A program made the translations under genes and the position numbers. A stretch of DNA of 8,811 nt from CAYTID01 sp964437735. GTDB taxonomy: Bacteria > Bacteroidota > Ignavibacteria > UBA10030 > BY39. The notes beneath the pieces were generated by a model. The model was not told the origin of the DNA, searched no databases, and was given only the letters and a program-made list of their open reading frames with translations. Within the stretch, counting starts at the first letter, position 1. Each line of letters starts with the position of its first letter. Positions 1 to 8,144 of this stretch are shown one piece after another. The DNA is taken from assembly GCA_964437735.1 (NCBI GenBank), contig CAYTID010000093.1:1-8811 (forward strand), in the 5' to 3' direction.

Positions 1-281
1 TGATGTGGATATTCATTTACTAAATCGTTTTCCCCTGCTTCACCATTTGTTATGTATACACTCGTTATTACCGCGCCCTTTGAATATTTCAGATATGATA
101 AGGTGCTCAGGTCTTCATAACCGGGTTTAATCGCAATACTCATTACCTTGAGGTTATTTCGTAATTCCAGCGAAGATTGATAGACATCGTCTGTAATAAT
201 TTTGGAAGCAATTTCAGAAGACGATGAGTAGATAAACAAAATAAATATAGCAAAAAGAGAATAATAATATTTTTTTAACAT
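1..281 (-). CDS. Exported PIG-L/LmbE-like protein with degenerate metal site, N-terminal part (runs off left edge)
   Basis: The first 93 codons of a gene whose 3' end lies outside the window. The start is the ATG at 279-281; an in-frame TAA at 300-302 and no other ATG between fix it. Residues 1-22 (MLKKYYY, then a hydrophobic run to about residue 18, then four serines) look like a signal peptide. Residues 44-86 match the opening of the PIG-L (GlcNAc-PI de-N-acetylase/LmbE) fold: a beta strand ending in IA, a P..E pair, a helix, a second strand, and then TNGEAGEN (residues 78-85), which corresponds to the family's T-x-G-[ED]-G/A-G segment. The metal-binding AHPDDE signature reads AIKPGYE here (residues 50-56), so the His and both Asp are replaced by Lys, Gly and Tyr. 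If the family call is right, the protein is probably not a working zinc deacetylase. No Shine-Dalgarno is visible upstream. The family call is by eye from a fragment, so it is moderate; the function is unknown. Confidence 0.6.
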   Translation of the reverse strand, partial: MLKKYYYSLFAIFILFIYSSSSEIASKIITDDVYQSSLELRNNLKVMSIAIKPGYEDLSTLSYLKYSKGAVITSVYITNGEAGENDLVNEYPH

Positions 282-299
282 AAGATATTTTTTAACAGA

Positions 300-340
300 T
301 TAATAATAAAACAAAGGCTGACCAAATTTGATCAGCCCTT
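300..340 (-). terminator. Rho-independent terminator after the PorV/PorQ-like gene
   Basis: Read on the minus strand, an inverted repeat at 313-340 forms a stem of about 14 bp: AAGGGCTGA pairs with TCAGCCTTT, and an inner CAAA/TTTG pairing is separated from it by one mismatch. It is followed directly by a T-rich run, TTTGTTTTATTATT, at about 302-315. It lies 33 bp past the stop codon of the PorV/PorQ-like gene and so marks the end of the three-gene operon. The inner inverted repeat is nearly symmetric, so it could partly act on the other strand, but the T-tract is on the minus-strand side. Confidence 0.85.
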
Positions 341-372
341 GCGACATTAACATAAAAGTGTAAATGTGATAT

Positions 373-1422
373 TTAGAAACCTAACTTAAGCGATATTACA
401 TTATTACCATCAAATAAATCTACTTGACGATAGGCATAGTCGATTGTAATATCCATTCCTGGACTTGCATAAACAATCCCGAATCCAAATGCAGGTCCGA
501 ATATTAAATCTGCTGTATCATCAATATCCGGGATCATTTCCATACCGGCTCTGCCAAATAATTTAAATGAGTTAAGAAAATATCCAAATTCACCCCCCAA
601 TTTATATTCGTCTAAATATAAATTGTTGTTGGTGAATGAACCGTTTACACTGTACGACATATTTTCGCCCATCATACGTGAATAAGCGACTCCGAGTTCA
701 ACGAGAGAAGGTAATTCGAAGGAAGCGGCTTCGCTTTTGTATTTTTGTTCAGGGCGTCTGCCATCACCGGAAATCGCGCTTCTTAATAATCCTGATCCGT
801 CAAACTTCATCTGCGGACCGATATTTCGAATTGCAATACCGACTTGTAAACCGGAAATTCCGGCTAAGTTGTGATATTGAACTCCGAAATCAAATGCAAC
901 ACCTGACGCTGAAACCCTGTCGATTTGTTCGGAAATAAATTTTGCCGTAAAACCTGCCGAAACAGCGTCGGTTAAGGTCTTCGAATATGATAATCCGAGT
1001 GTAAAGTATGTAGGCGAAAACAATCGTCCCGACAAACCTTCCGGATCGTCATTAGTCGTTAACGGAATATCACCGAAATTTAAAGATTTAACACTTAAGC
1101 CTACTGTACCAAAACCACCGAATTCGATCCCTACAGCTCCGTAATTAACGCCGATATCAGCGAGGTATGTCATCGTTGAAAACATCCCCTCAGCCGAATA
1201 TTTCATACGGCTTAACCCGGCAGGATTCCAATGAATGGCTTCGACTCCGAAAGCATTCGAGATTGTAGCGCCACCCATTGCGAAATCACGCGCTCCGACC
1301 GGAATCAATAATTCCGTTGCAGCGGCAGTGCCTACTCTTTTGTTTTGTGCTTCGGTATTATATGTCGAACCTAACACTGCCACACAGAGTATTATGGCAC
1401 ATAACAAAATTCTGTTTTTCAT
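373..1422 (-). CDS. PorV/PorQ-family outer-membrane beta-barrel protein
   Basis: A 349-residue protein with a signal peptide (about residues 1-25, likely cut after TEA). It then has the hallmark N-terminal segment of the PorV/PorQ (UPF0164-like) family: GTAAATELLIPVGARDFAMGG at about 31-51, followed by EAIHWNPAGL at 61-70. The rest alternates polar and hydrophobic residues as in transmembrane beta strands and ends in ISLKLGF, a C-terminal Phe typical of substrates of the BAM assembly machine. PorV in known type IX systems carries cargo with a C-terminal signal to the PorU sortase, and PorQ has a related role. Paralogues are common in Ignavibacteria-type genomes, so this copy need not be the core PorV. 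It is the last gene of the cluster, 51 bp after the large exported protein that carries a sorting-domain-like C-terminus, which suggests a partnership. An AGGAG site (1431-1435) lies 8 nt before the ATG. The family call is firm; the exact role is not. Confidence 0.85.
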   Translation of the reverse strand: MKNRILLCAIILCVAVLGSTYNTEAQNKRVGTAAATELLIPVGARDFAMGGATISNAFGVEAIHWNPAGLSRMKYSAEGMFSTMTYLADIGVNYGAVGIEFGGFGTVGLSVKSLNFGDIPLTTNDDPEGLSGRLFSPTYFTLGLSYSKTLTDAVSAGFTAKFISEQIDRVSASGVAFDFGVQYHNLAGISGLQVGIAIRNIGPQMKFDGSGLLRSAISGDGRRPEQKYKSEAASFELPSLVELGVAYSRMMGENMSYSVNGSFTNNNLYLDEYKLGGEFGYFLNSFKLFGRAGMEMIPDIDDTADLIFGPAFGFGIVYASPGMDITIDYAYRQVDLFDGNNVISLKLGF

Positions 1423-1473
1423 ATTTTAATCTCCTATTTATAAAAAAGATTTATTCATTTTAAATTATGTTTT

Positions 1474-4400
1474 TTAAAATACATCTGGTACTTCTTGTTC
1501 CTGTATTATTGCAATTTTCAGTATCTGAACCATGCCTAAATCCGGCATATCAACATGTGCAATATACATTCCGCTTGCAACCGGGAAATTATCCTGATTA
1601 TTTAAATCCCAGCGTAAGAACTGTGAATTATCTTCTTTATTTATTGTTTTCACAAGATGCCCCGCCAGATTGAATATTTTTACAGTCACTTTGGATGGGG
1701 GTAATTTATTAAATGTAACAAATCGTACGAAACGATTCGTTTCTGCCGGGTTGTATGCATAGTAAGGATTCGGATATACACCAACCTTTTCAACGTCCGA
1801 TTTTAATAAATCAATGCTTTTTTGGATATCGGGTGAAGTGATTAGGAATTTTACATTTTGATTCAGTATGTGATTTGCATCGATGAATATTGTATCCCTT
1901 TGTGCCCAACCATCAGGTACTGCCTGTCCTGCGGTTAAGTTAGCACGACTCCAACCAGTCATATTGTTTCTCATCCATAAAACATACATAGCATCGTGAT
2001 AACCGAATGCGGCATTCGGACCTTCATCACCAAGGATACGAAACTTATATTCAGCCTGACTCATTGTAGGATCATAATTTTGTGAAAATACGAATATGAA
2101 TTCCCGTCCACCGTCACTTGATGTTAAAAATACTCTGTTTAGTGGTCCGAACCTTCCGTCAACCCAACCATCAGCCACGTTATTTTCCGACATTCCCATA
2201 GCCAATTGGACAGGTGTTGTAATACCCGCTTTTGGATCATACTTGAAGACTTTAAATGGTACGACAATCGTATCGCAATAACCCCAGCTTGAAGTCGAAT
2301 AAAAAGCTCTGCCGTACGGCGGATTTGCAAAACGGGCATCAGCTTTAGCAGCCTGACCATTTCTCAAATACCGATAAGCTAAGCGTTCACTTTTCGGAGA
2401 TGTAGTGTCAAATACAATGTATACATTTCTCATATCAGCAACTTTGGCTTTTGAATTTCTGATACCTCCGAAAATTATATCTCCCCCTTCACCAACCCAG
2501 AATGGTCCGGTACCGCCTGTTAATGTAATACGACCGCCTGTATGGTAAACCATGCTATCCCTCAGCATTCCGGTGCGTCGTGTGTTACGAACCTCATTCG
2601 GGGGTCCTGCCATTTCCCAGAAAATACCGTCAACTATAGGATGGTTATAAATATCACCGCCTACTGCTTCTCCTAAATTCCTAAACGGTCCGTAAATCTT
2701 TGTCGGTTCAGCAAGATTTTTCAATTTCCATTGAAACTTCACGCCGCCGCTTGCGGGAACTGTATCAAAAGTAACTTCATAATCAACTCCTGTTGTCGCT
2801 TTCGGATCAACTAATTTTGGAGTTATACTACCATCGGTGAATGCGCCGGTACTTCTATAGCCGATTATATCATTATATTTTCTAGTATAACGTACACCGA
2901 CCGGGGATTGCGGACGAGCTGTAATTCTGACCGGATCTGATTCTAAGAATGATGGTAAATATCCCGGTGTAGTAGCTATACTATAAGCTGTAACTGCCAG
3001 ATAATATTCTTGTCCGTTATTCAATCGATCAATATCTAATACATAATCCCGATTTAAACTAAAATGACGAACGATACCACTGTTAGAACCGTATTGTACA
3101 GGTAATAATAGAATTTGACCCGATTTCTGATCGAATTGTTCATCTAAAACTACTGTTGGGTCTGTTGGTAAATCATATGTTGCAATTCTAACACCTTCAG
3201 ATAAATCTGAAGAGCTTCGCGGTAACTGATATACGTTATATCCTTCAAATTTATACGCTCCTGGGTGATTAATCTTTGTTTCTGTATCGCTTACTCTGGT
3301 AAAATTGCTTCCCCATTCGAGGACTATTTGACCGTCTAACTCAGAAACTGTAACTGCTGGTTGAATGGGCGGTTTTGGAACCTGGAAAAGCGCATTGTAA
3401 GTATTTTGAACAAACCGATCGTTAAATTTCATAACCGAAACACTGGAAAGTCGGTCAGAACCTAAGCCTGCAACTGTACCTACAACTATTTCTTGAGTCT
3501 CGCCTGGTGAGAGTTTGAACGGACCGCTATTTAATACAATACGTCTGTCGCCGGGAGCTAATGAATACGCAAGACCTAGCCCATCAATGAATCCAATTCT
3601 CTTTGTCGGATCACCTGATAATGGAAATTTTGTTTCTGCTACACCCGGAGGATGTGTATATAATTTCCATGGAGATGTTGAAGGATCAGGAACAAAACCC
3701 TGTAACATTCTCCACCAGCGTAGTCCGCCTTCCCGTGAAAATGGCGGGTCGCTGATACCGCTGCCGGCTGAAAAATACGCAAATGAGGTTAATGGCAGGT
3801 TCTTTTTACCATAAACCCTCTGAAGGTTAAATACGCCTGAATCTGATGCAAGTCCGGTTACCAATGGACCCTGCAGAAAGTCGTAACCTACTGCCGGTGG
3901 GGGTAAATTAAATTTTTTGAACTCCGCATCGATACCGCCTCCATTATAAACAAAACCTAAACTTAAGACTGAATCAGTTCCGCAAAGGTCATCACCGAAC
4001 GCACCAAGATCCGGATCCGACCATTGTGCGATAAACATACTATCAATATGGAATGATCCAATTTCATTTGTAGCAGTATTGCGAACAACACCACCTTTGT
4101 TGATAAATTTAATTTTCTTGAAATAAAGGTTACCCATTGCATCCGCCCTCTTGTAACCCCAACAAGTAATCTGAGCTTCAAGTCCGAGTGGATGAGAGCC
4201 GAATAAACCTGTACTGGAGGTGATATCGAGATCGTTCATGACTGTCCAGATGACTTGATCTGCCGGTGAATTTGGATCTGCACCAGCAAGTCCGGGTTCA
4301 TCATAATTACGCGCAATCAAACTGTCAACAGTAAAAGTAGCCGAAAATGCAGGAGGTTTTTGATAACCCGCAGTGCCATTTCTTTCTATATACGGGGCTC

Positions 4401-5007
4401 CGTAAGTTACAGGCCACTCATCCCAATCTTTTTTGTATTGGTCGATGATTTTTTGAACATCAGCTGCACTCACCTCGGATAGCAACTTTTCAAATGATTC
4501 TGATGCATCTCTCTTTAATTCTGTTTCGGACATACTTGCGTAGTCCCTGCGTACTCTAAAAATTCTGACATCAGGGTCAGCAGGATTTGCAGCAACCGCG
4601 GATGCTCCCGATCCGATGATTCTTCCGGCTCGTGTTCCGATGTTATAGGTTTGACCACCGACACGGATGGGTTCAGCATGTACAGGTGCCGGTTGTGTAA
4701 AACCCGCATCTAAGTATGCTTTTCCTCCCCAAACAAATCCATCTTGATAAATAACCCATTTTGTTCCGCGTGGATAATATGCTCCATCATCACCCGTGGG
4801 TGAATGATTTGACTGACCATCTGCACGCATCCATGTCCATAAATTATTTATATTTAAGATCTGATATGTCGGAGTACCCAGCCCTTTTTTAAACGAATCG
4901 TTATTTCGTTTTGTTTTATCGGGACCTTCAGCACTAAAGATGGAAGTAGCAAATATTCCAATCAGCGCCAGGATCCCTAAAAATAATTTTAGATTAATTT
5001 TTTTCAT
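1474..5007 (-). CDS. Very large exported protein with FN3-like domain and T9SS-type C-terminal sorting domain
   Basis: A 1177-residue protein with a signal peptide (MKKINLKLFL plus a hydrophobic stretch, likely cut after FSA, about residue 26). I cannot assign a function. Visible parts: a long N-terminal region of 30-540 rich in Trp, Tyr and Gly; an acidic loop D331-P-D333-L-G...D339-D340...D345 that looks like a calcium-binding loop; KLSPGETQEIVVGTVAGLG at 498-516; an FN3-like domain at about 543-698 (IVLEW, FEGYNVYQ, NGQEYYLAVTAY); a beta-rich region at 700-1070; and a C-terminal module at about 1072-1177 with YPNPY (1078-1082), VKIFNLAGHLVKTI and ASGMYIAHVD. The module matches the type A sorting domain of type IX secretion, but a tail EQEVPDVF follows its last strand. 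Similar long proteins beside TonB receptors and PorV-like barrels are, as I recall, common in Ignavibacteria. The ATG at 5005-5007 was preferred over an upstream TTG at 5014-5016 (see the RBS entry). It is likely surface-exposed or secreted. Confidence 0.8.
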   Translation of the reverse strand: MKKINLKLFLGILALIGIFATSIFSAEGPDKTKRNNDSFKKGLGTPTYQILNINNLWTWMRADGQSNHSPTGDDGAYYPRGTKWVIYQDGFVWGGKAYLDAGFTQPAPVHAEPIRVGGQTYNIGTRAGRIIGSGASAVAANPADPDVRIFRVRRDYASMSETELKRDASESFEKLLSEVSAADVQKIIDQYKKDWDEWPVTYGAPYIERNGTAGYQKPPAFSATFTVDSLIARNYDEPGLAGADPNSPADQVIWTVMNDLDITSSTGLFGSHPLGLEAQITCWGYKRADAMGNLYFKKIKFINKGGVVRNTATNEIGSFHIDSMFIAQWSDPDLGAFGDDLCGTDSVLSLGFVYNGGGIDAEFKKFNLPPPAVGYDFLQGPLVTGLASDSGVFNLQRVYGKKNLPLTSFAYFSAGSGISDPPFSREGGLRWWRMLQGFVPDPSTSPWKLYTHPPGVAETKFPLSGDPTKRIGFIDGLGLAYSLAPGDRRIVLNSGPFKLSPGETQEIVVGTVAGLGSDRLSSVSVMKFNDRFVQNTYNALFQVPKPPIQPAVTVSELDGQIVLEWGSNFTRVSDTETKINHPGAYKFEGYNVYQLPRSSSDLSEGVRIATYDLPTDPTVVLDEQFDQKSGQILLLPVQYGSNSGIVRHFSLNRDYVLDIDRLNNGQEYYLAVTAYSIATTPGYLPSFLESDPVRITARPQSPVGVRYTRKYNDIIGYRSTGAFTDGSITPKLVDPKATTGVDYEVTFDTVPASGGVKFQWKLKNLAEPTKIYGPFRNLGEAVGGDIYNHPIVDGIFWEMAGPPNEVRNTRRTGMLRDSMVYHTGGRITLTGGTGPFWVGEGGDIIFGGIRNSKAKVADMRNVYIVFDTTSPKSERLAYRYLRNGQAAKADARFANPPYGRAFYSTSSWGYCDTIVVPFKVFKYDPKAGITTPVQLAMGMSENNVADGWVDGRFGPLNRVFLTSSDGGREFIFVFSQNYDPTMSQAEYKFRILGDEGPNAAFGYHDAMYVLWMRNNMTGWSRANLTAGQAVPDGWAQRDTIFIDANHILNQNVKFLITSPDIQKSIDLLKSDVEKVGVYPNPYYAYNPAETNRFVRFVTFNKLPPSKVTVKIFNLAGHLVKTINKEDNSQFLRWDLNNQDNFPVASGMYIAHVDMPDLGMVQILKIAIIQEQEVPDVF

Positions 5008-5016
5008 ATTATGCAA

Positions 5017-5021
5017 CTCCT
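5017..5021 (-). promoter_or_regulatory. Shine-Dalgarno AGGAG that decides the start of the large exported protein
   Basis: AGGAG on the minus strand directly abuts the in-frame TTG at 5014-5016 (no spacer), which rules that TTG out as a start. It lies 9 nt before the ATG at 5005-5007, the normal distance. The sites of the other two operon genes sit 8 nt before their ATGs (1431-1435 and 8039-8046). Starting at the ATG also gives a standard signal peptide beginning MKK. Confidence 0.9.
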
Positions 5022-5064
5022 AATTGTTTTTATAACATTTTATGTAATTTTTTTTCTCTATTTA

Positions 5065-8031
5065 TTATAATTCTATTTTTACACCAACACGAACCTGACG
5101 GGGATTAGAGAACATTTCATTCCCCGTTGCAGTCATATATGCCCATCGATTGTCCGAGTTAATGGCTTTATAGAATTCAGAATAATTCGGGATTGCTGTA
5201 AATGATGAAGCAAATGCGCTTCCAAGCCATCCGTCATCCTGCGCTGTTCCGGTCGACGGGTATACATTAACAATATTTTTGGTGTTGAATAAATTTAGAA
5301 CATTTACATAAAACTCTGTCGATACAGGTCCGAAATGGAACATTTTACTAAAGTTCAAATCGATATTAAAGAACCATGGCGTTGAGGAACTATTAAGCGG
5401 TTCTGCCGGAAAACTCGAACGAGGATCGATCAAAGGTCGGATTCCGACATTCCACGGATTGGCTTGACCGAGTTCCTGTGGTTCTTTTATTTTTGTGTAA
5501 TTATGACCACTATTGAATGTCATTATCAAATTGAGTCCCATTTCTTCGAGTATCGGACCTCCGTCATTTTTCCCAAAGCGATAATCAAATAGTATCGAAC
5601 CGCGATGTGTTTGATTGAAGCTCAAAGGATTGATGAAGTTTGTAGGTCGACCAATATTTTGTTCGACAGCTCCAAAAGAAGATTGGGAATTTGAACCTGT
5701 ACCTCTTGCATCAGATAAAGTGTAATTTACTTTTGCTGCTAACCTATTAGTCCGGCGTAATTCTAACGTTAATTCCAAACCTTTAATGGTTCCAAAATCT
5801 TCATTTTGGTATGCACTGAATAGTCTATTCCCGGCTTCATTAACATAGAAACGGACTTGCAGTTGATCTTTTAAATCTTTATAAAATCCTGTTACTGAAA
5901 ATGCGAAATTGTTTGTAATAGATTGTCTGAATCCCATTTCGTATTGTGTGGTTCTTTCAGGTTTCATCAAAAATCCGACTGGAGTCAAGAATGCATTTCC
6001 ACGTGTAATAGGACTCACGGTTCGACTCATAGTAGTGTTTCCTACATAAAGCTGATTTAATGAAGGCATTTGTGCATATTTACCATACATTGAGTAGAAA
6101 ACAGTGTTGTCGGTAACCGGGAACGAAAAGCTTATACGAGGCAATAGTAAATTGAATGCGTCTGCATCGACGAGCTTTTCTTCGTCAATAACATCTAAAG
6201 TTGGATCGAAATCAGGATTCAAAGGATCTTTAAAAGTTTTGGCTTTTGTATCAAAGTGTTCAAAACGTAATCCTAAGTTAAGTATTAGATCCTGATATTC
6301 GAATTTGTTTTGAGTATAGAATGATGCAAAGAGTGGTTTTCTCGGAGCGTCAAATCCTTCGTCGGATTCGTTTCCATCAACATCGTATCCGTAATGGTTG
6401 ATGACACCGGCTTTAGCAAGCCGAACTCTGCGTTCATGCCCGGTTGTGGTTGTGGGCGTCTTTCCATCGGACCCATATAAGAAGATTAACGCATCTGAAA
6501 TATTATTCACATTATAATGTCGCGTTGTCCAGAGATCAAATTTTCCACCAACTTTTAATTCCCATGTAGTCATTAACTGAGAGGTAAAATCAGCCGAAAC
6601 TCCTAATGATGATTGATTATTTTTTTGATAAATATTATTTGGTGTATTTGGATGATTAAAATTGAAAGTTTTTATAGTGCTGTAAGCGAAAGGTCCTTGA
6701 AAACGTTTTGCGAAACCGGTATAACCTTTTTCAAAGTTTGCTATACTATCTGCGTAAAGCTTCCAGTCACCTCCAAAATCCGGATCCTCTCTGCGGAATG
6801 ACCGATCTTGATAAGATACCGCAACTTCGTAAAATGATGATGTGCCGATGACATGGTTGAATCTCAAGTTTACGAATCCTGTATTTGTATAGTCGATTCT
6901 ATCTCGTTTATTATTGTAGAACCTCTGCAAAGCAACAGGCCAACGTGCATCAAACGGAGAACTTTCAGCCTGATAACTTCCTGTTAATCGTAATTTGAAA
7001 GGACTAAAATCGTAGTTCATTGTTCCCTGGAATGAATTATTTTGCAACCAATTTCCGGGAATATAATTTTTCGAAAATTCAACCGGTCCGGGTAGCGGAA
7101 CTCCGGCACCTCTTGCATCACGGTCGTCTGTCACTAAGTTTTCGAATCTGAAAGGAACGATAACTCGCATATCACGATTTCTTATGTAATTATGTTGTGC
7201 TGCAAAGAAAAATTTCAGGTCATTTGTTATTGGTCCGCTCAAAGTTAATACTGCATTCCTGAAACCAAAAGAAGAGGAACCCAAATAGTCACTTCCGGGT
7301 TTTGCGAAATCATCGGTCTGTATATCAACCATCGCTTTATATTCACTTTGGCCGGAGCGCATAGTGGTACGCGCAATAGCGGAATTTGCACCGCCGTATT
7401 CAGCTGTGTAGCCGCCCGCTTGAAGTTGTAACTCTTCAATAGCTTCCTGTATCACTGTGACCGTTTGAACGTTTGTAATCGGATTGGTAACAGCAGCGCC
7501 ATCAACAAAATATGCTACCTCGCCGGAACGTCCGCCACGGACATACATATTATTATCCTGCCGAACAACACCTGCTTCGAGAGCAAGTATATTATCTAAA
7601 CCCCGAATCGGTAAATTTGCAATATCTTCTTGTGTGGCTAACCGGACGGTGTTCGTTGTATTGCGTTGCACTAACGGACGCTCAGCGACTATTTCAACGG
7701 CTTCGATCTGGACAGCTTCACTCGTTAGTCCAAAATCCTGAGTGGTTGTAACATTAGAAATTACACGAACATTTGAAATAGTTAGAGAACCAAAGCCGAC
7801 AAAGGACGCCTTGATGCTATAAATTCCGGGGGGGACACTCAGTACAATAAACTCACCGTTAATATCAGATGCAGCACCCATTAATGTGCCTTCGATTGAT
7901 ACTGTAGCGCCTATAAGAGCTTCTCCTGAATTTTTATCAGTTATTTTTCCACGCAACTTTCCGTCTTGTGAAAAACTGACGATGGACGTAATGAGGAGAA
8001 TGAGAAATGTAATCTGTAATTTTTTAAACAT
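5065..8031 (-). CDS. TonB-dependent outer-membrane receptor with N-terminal carboxypeptidase-regulatory-like domain
   Basis: A 988-residue receptor, the first gene of the operon. Order of parts: signal peptide (1 to about 21, ending SFSQ); a carboxypeptidase-regulatory-like beta-sandwich at about 24-103 (GKITDKNSGEALIGATVSIEG, then SDINGEFIVLSVPPGIYSIKASFVGF split over 55-80); a linker with a TonB-box-like VEIVAE (112-117); a plug at about 125-230 containing MYVRGGRSGEVAYFVDGAAV (162-181) and GGYTAEYGGANS (207-217); then a beta barrel to the C-terminus, with the common receptor segment YSMYGKYAQMPSLNQLYVG. Such receptors import large or scarce ligands using energy from TonB-ExbBD; here the ligand is unknown. 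There is no SusD-like lipoprotein next to it, so a SusCD glycan-uptake pair is not supported. A strong Shine-Dalgarno, AAGGAGGT (8039-8046), precedes the ATG by 8 nt. The last residue is Leu rather than the more common Phe. Confidence 0.92.
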   Translation of the reverse strand: MFKKLQITFLILLITSIVSFSQDGKLRGKITDKNSGEALIGATVSIEGTLMGAASDINGEFIVLSVPPGIYSIKASFVGFGSLTISNVRVISNVTTTQDFGLTSEAVQIEAVEIVAERPLVQRNTTNTVRLATQEDIANLPIRGLDNILALEAGVVRQDNNMYVRGGRSGEVAYFVDGAAVTNPITNVQTVTVIQEAIEELQLQAGGYTAEYGGANSAIARTTMRSGQSEYKAMVDIQTDDFAKPGSDYLGSSSFGFRNAVLTLSGPITNDLKFFFAAQHNYIRNRDMRVIVPFRFENLVTDDRDARGAGVPLPGPVEFSKNYIPGNWLQNNSFQGTMNYDFSPFKLRLTGSYQAESSPFDARWPVALQRFYNNKRDRIDYTNTGFVNLRFNHVIGTSSFYEVAVSYQDRSFRREDPDFGGDWKLYADSIANFEKGYTGFAKRFQGPFAYSTIKTFNFNHPNTPNNIYQKNNQSSLGVSADFTSQLMTTWELKVGGKFDLWTTRHYNVNNISDALIFLYGSDGKTPTTTTGHERRVRLAKAGVINHYGYDVDGNESDEGFDAPRKPLFASFYTQNKFEYQDLILNLGLRFEHFDTKAKTFKDPLNPDFDPTLDVIDEEKLVDADAFNLLLPRISFSFPVTDNTVFYSMYGKYAQMPSLNQLYVGNTTMSRTVSPITRGNAFLTPVGFLMKPERTTQYEMGFRQSITNNFAFSVTGFYKDLKDQLQVRFYVNEAGNRLFSAYQNEDFGTIKGLELTLELRRTNRLAAKVNYTLSDARGTGSNSQSSFGAVEQNIGRPTNFINPLSFNQTHRGSILFDYRFGKNDGGPILEEMGLNLIMTFNSGHNYTKIKEPQELGQANPWNVGIRPLIDPRSSFPAEPLNSSSTPWFFNIDLNFSKMFHFGPVSTEFYVNVLNLFNTKNIVNVYPSTGTAQDDGWLGSAFASSFTAIPNYSEFYKAINSDNRWAYMTATGNEMFSNPRQVRVGVKIEL

Positions 8032-8056
8032 GATTTTTACCTCCTTGAATTATTAA

Positions 8057-8068
8057 TTATTCCTTGAT
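8057..8068 (-). repeat. 12-nt direct repeat, copy nearest the receptor gene
   Basis: ATCAAGGAATAA on the minus strand, identical to the copy at 8221-8232, with the starts 164 nt apart. This copy sits about 10 nt before the receptor's Shine-Dalgarno. In so AT-rich a stretch a 12-nt match could be chance, although its CAAGG core is not simple AT sequence. Confidence 0.4.
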
Positions 8069-8144
8069 TTTAGAACATTGGAGAATTTTAAATAAATTTT
8101 TTTAAATACATAAGTATTACTAAGGTTAAATCAATTATTTATTT

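Noticed and set aside
636..938. Plus-strand open frame of 100 codons opposite the PorV/PorQ-like gene
   Set aside because: It is antisense to a well-supported barrel protein, has basic low-quality composition and no ribosome site was recognised; it is a shadow frame.
3515..3814. Plus-strand open frame of 99 codons opposite the large exported protein
   Set aside because: It lies within a conserved-looking coding region on the other strand and resembles no family.
5008..5064. A terminator or promoter between the receptor and the large exported protein
   Set aside because: The 57-bp gap holds only AT-rich sequence and a Shine-Dalgarno; no stable hairpin and no paired -35/-10 were found, so the genes are read as one operon.
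8106..8135. Second promoter on the minus strand (TTGATT with a TATGTA-like -10)
   Set aside because: The -10 match is only about three of six, far weaker than the promoter at 8262-8290.
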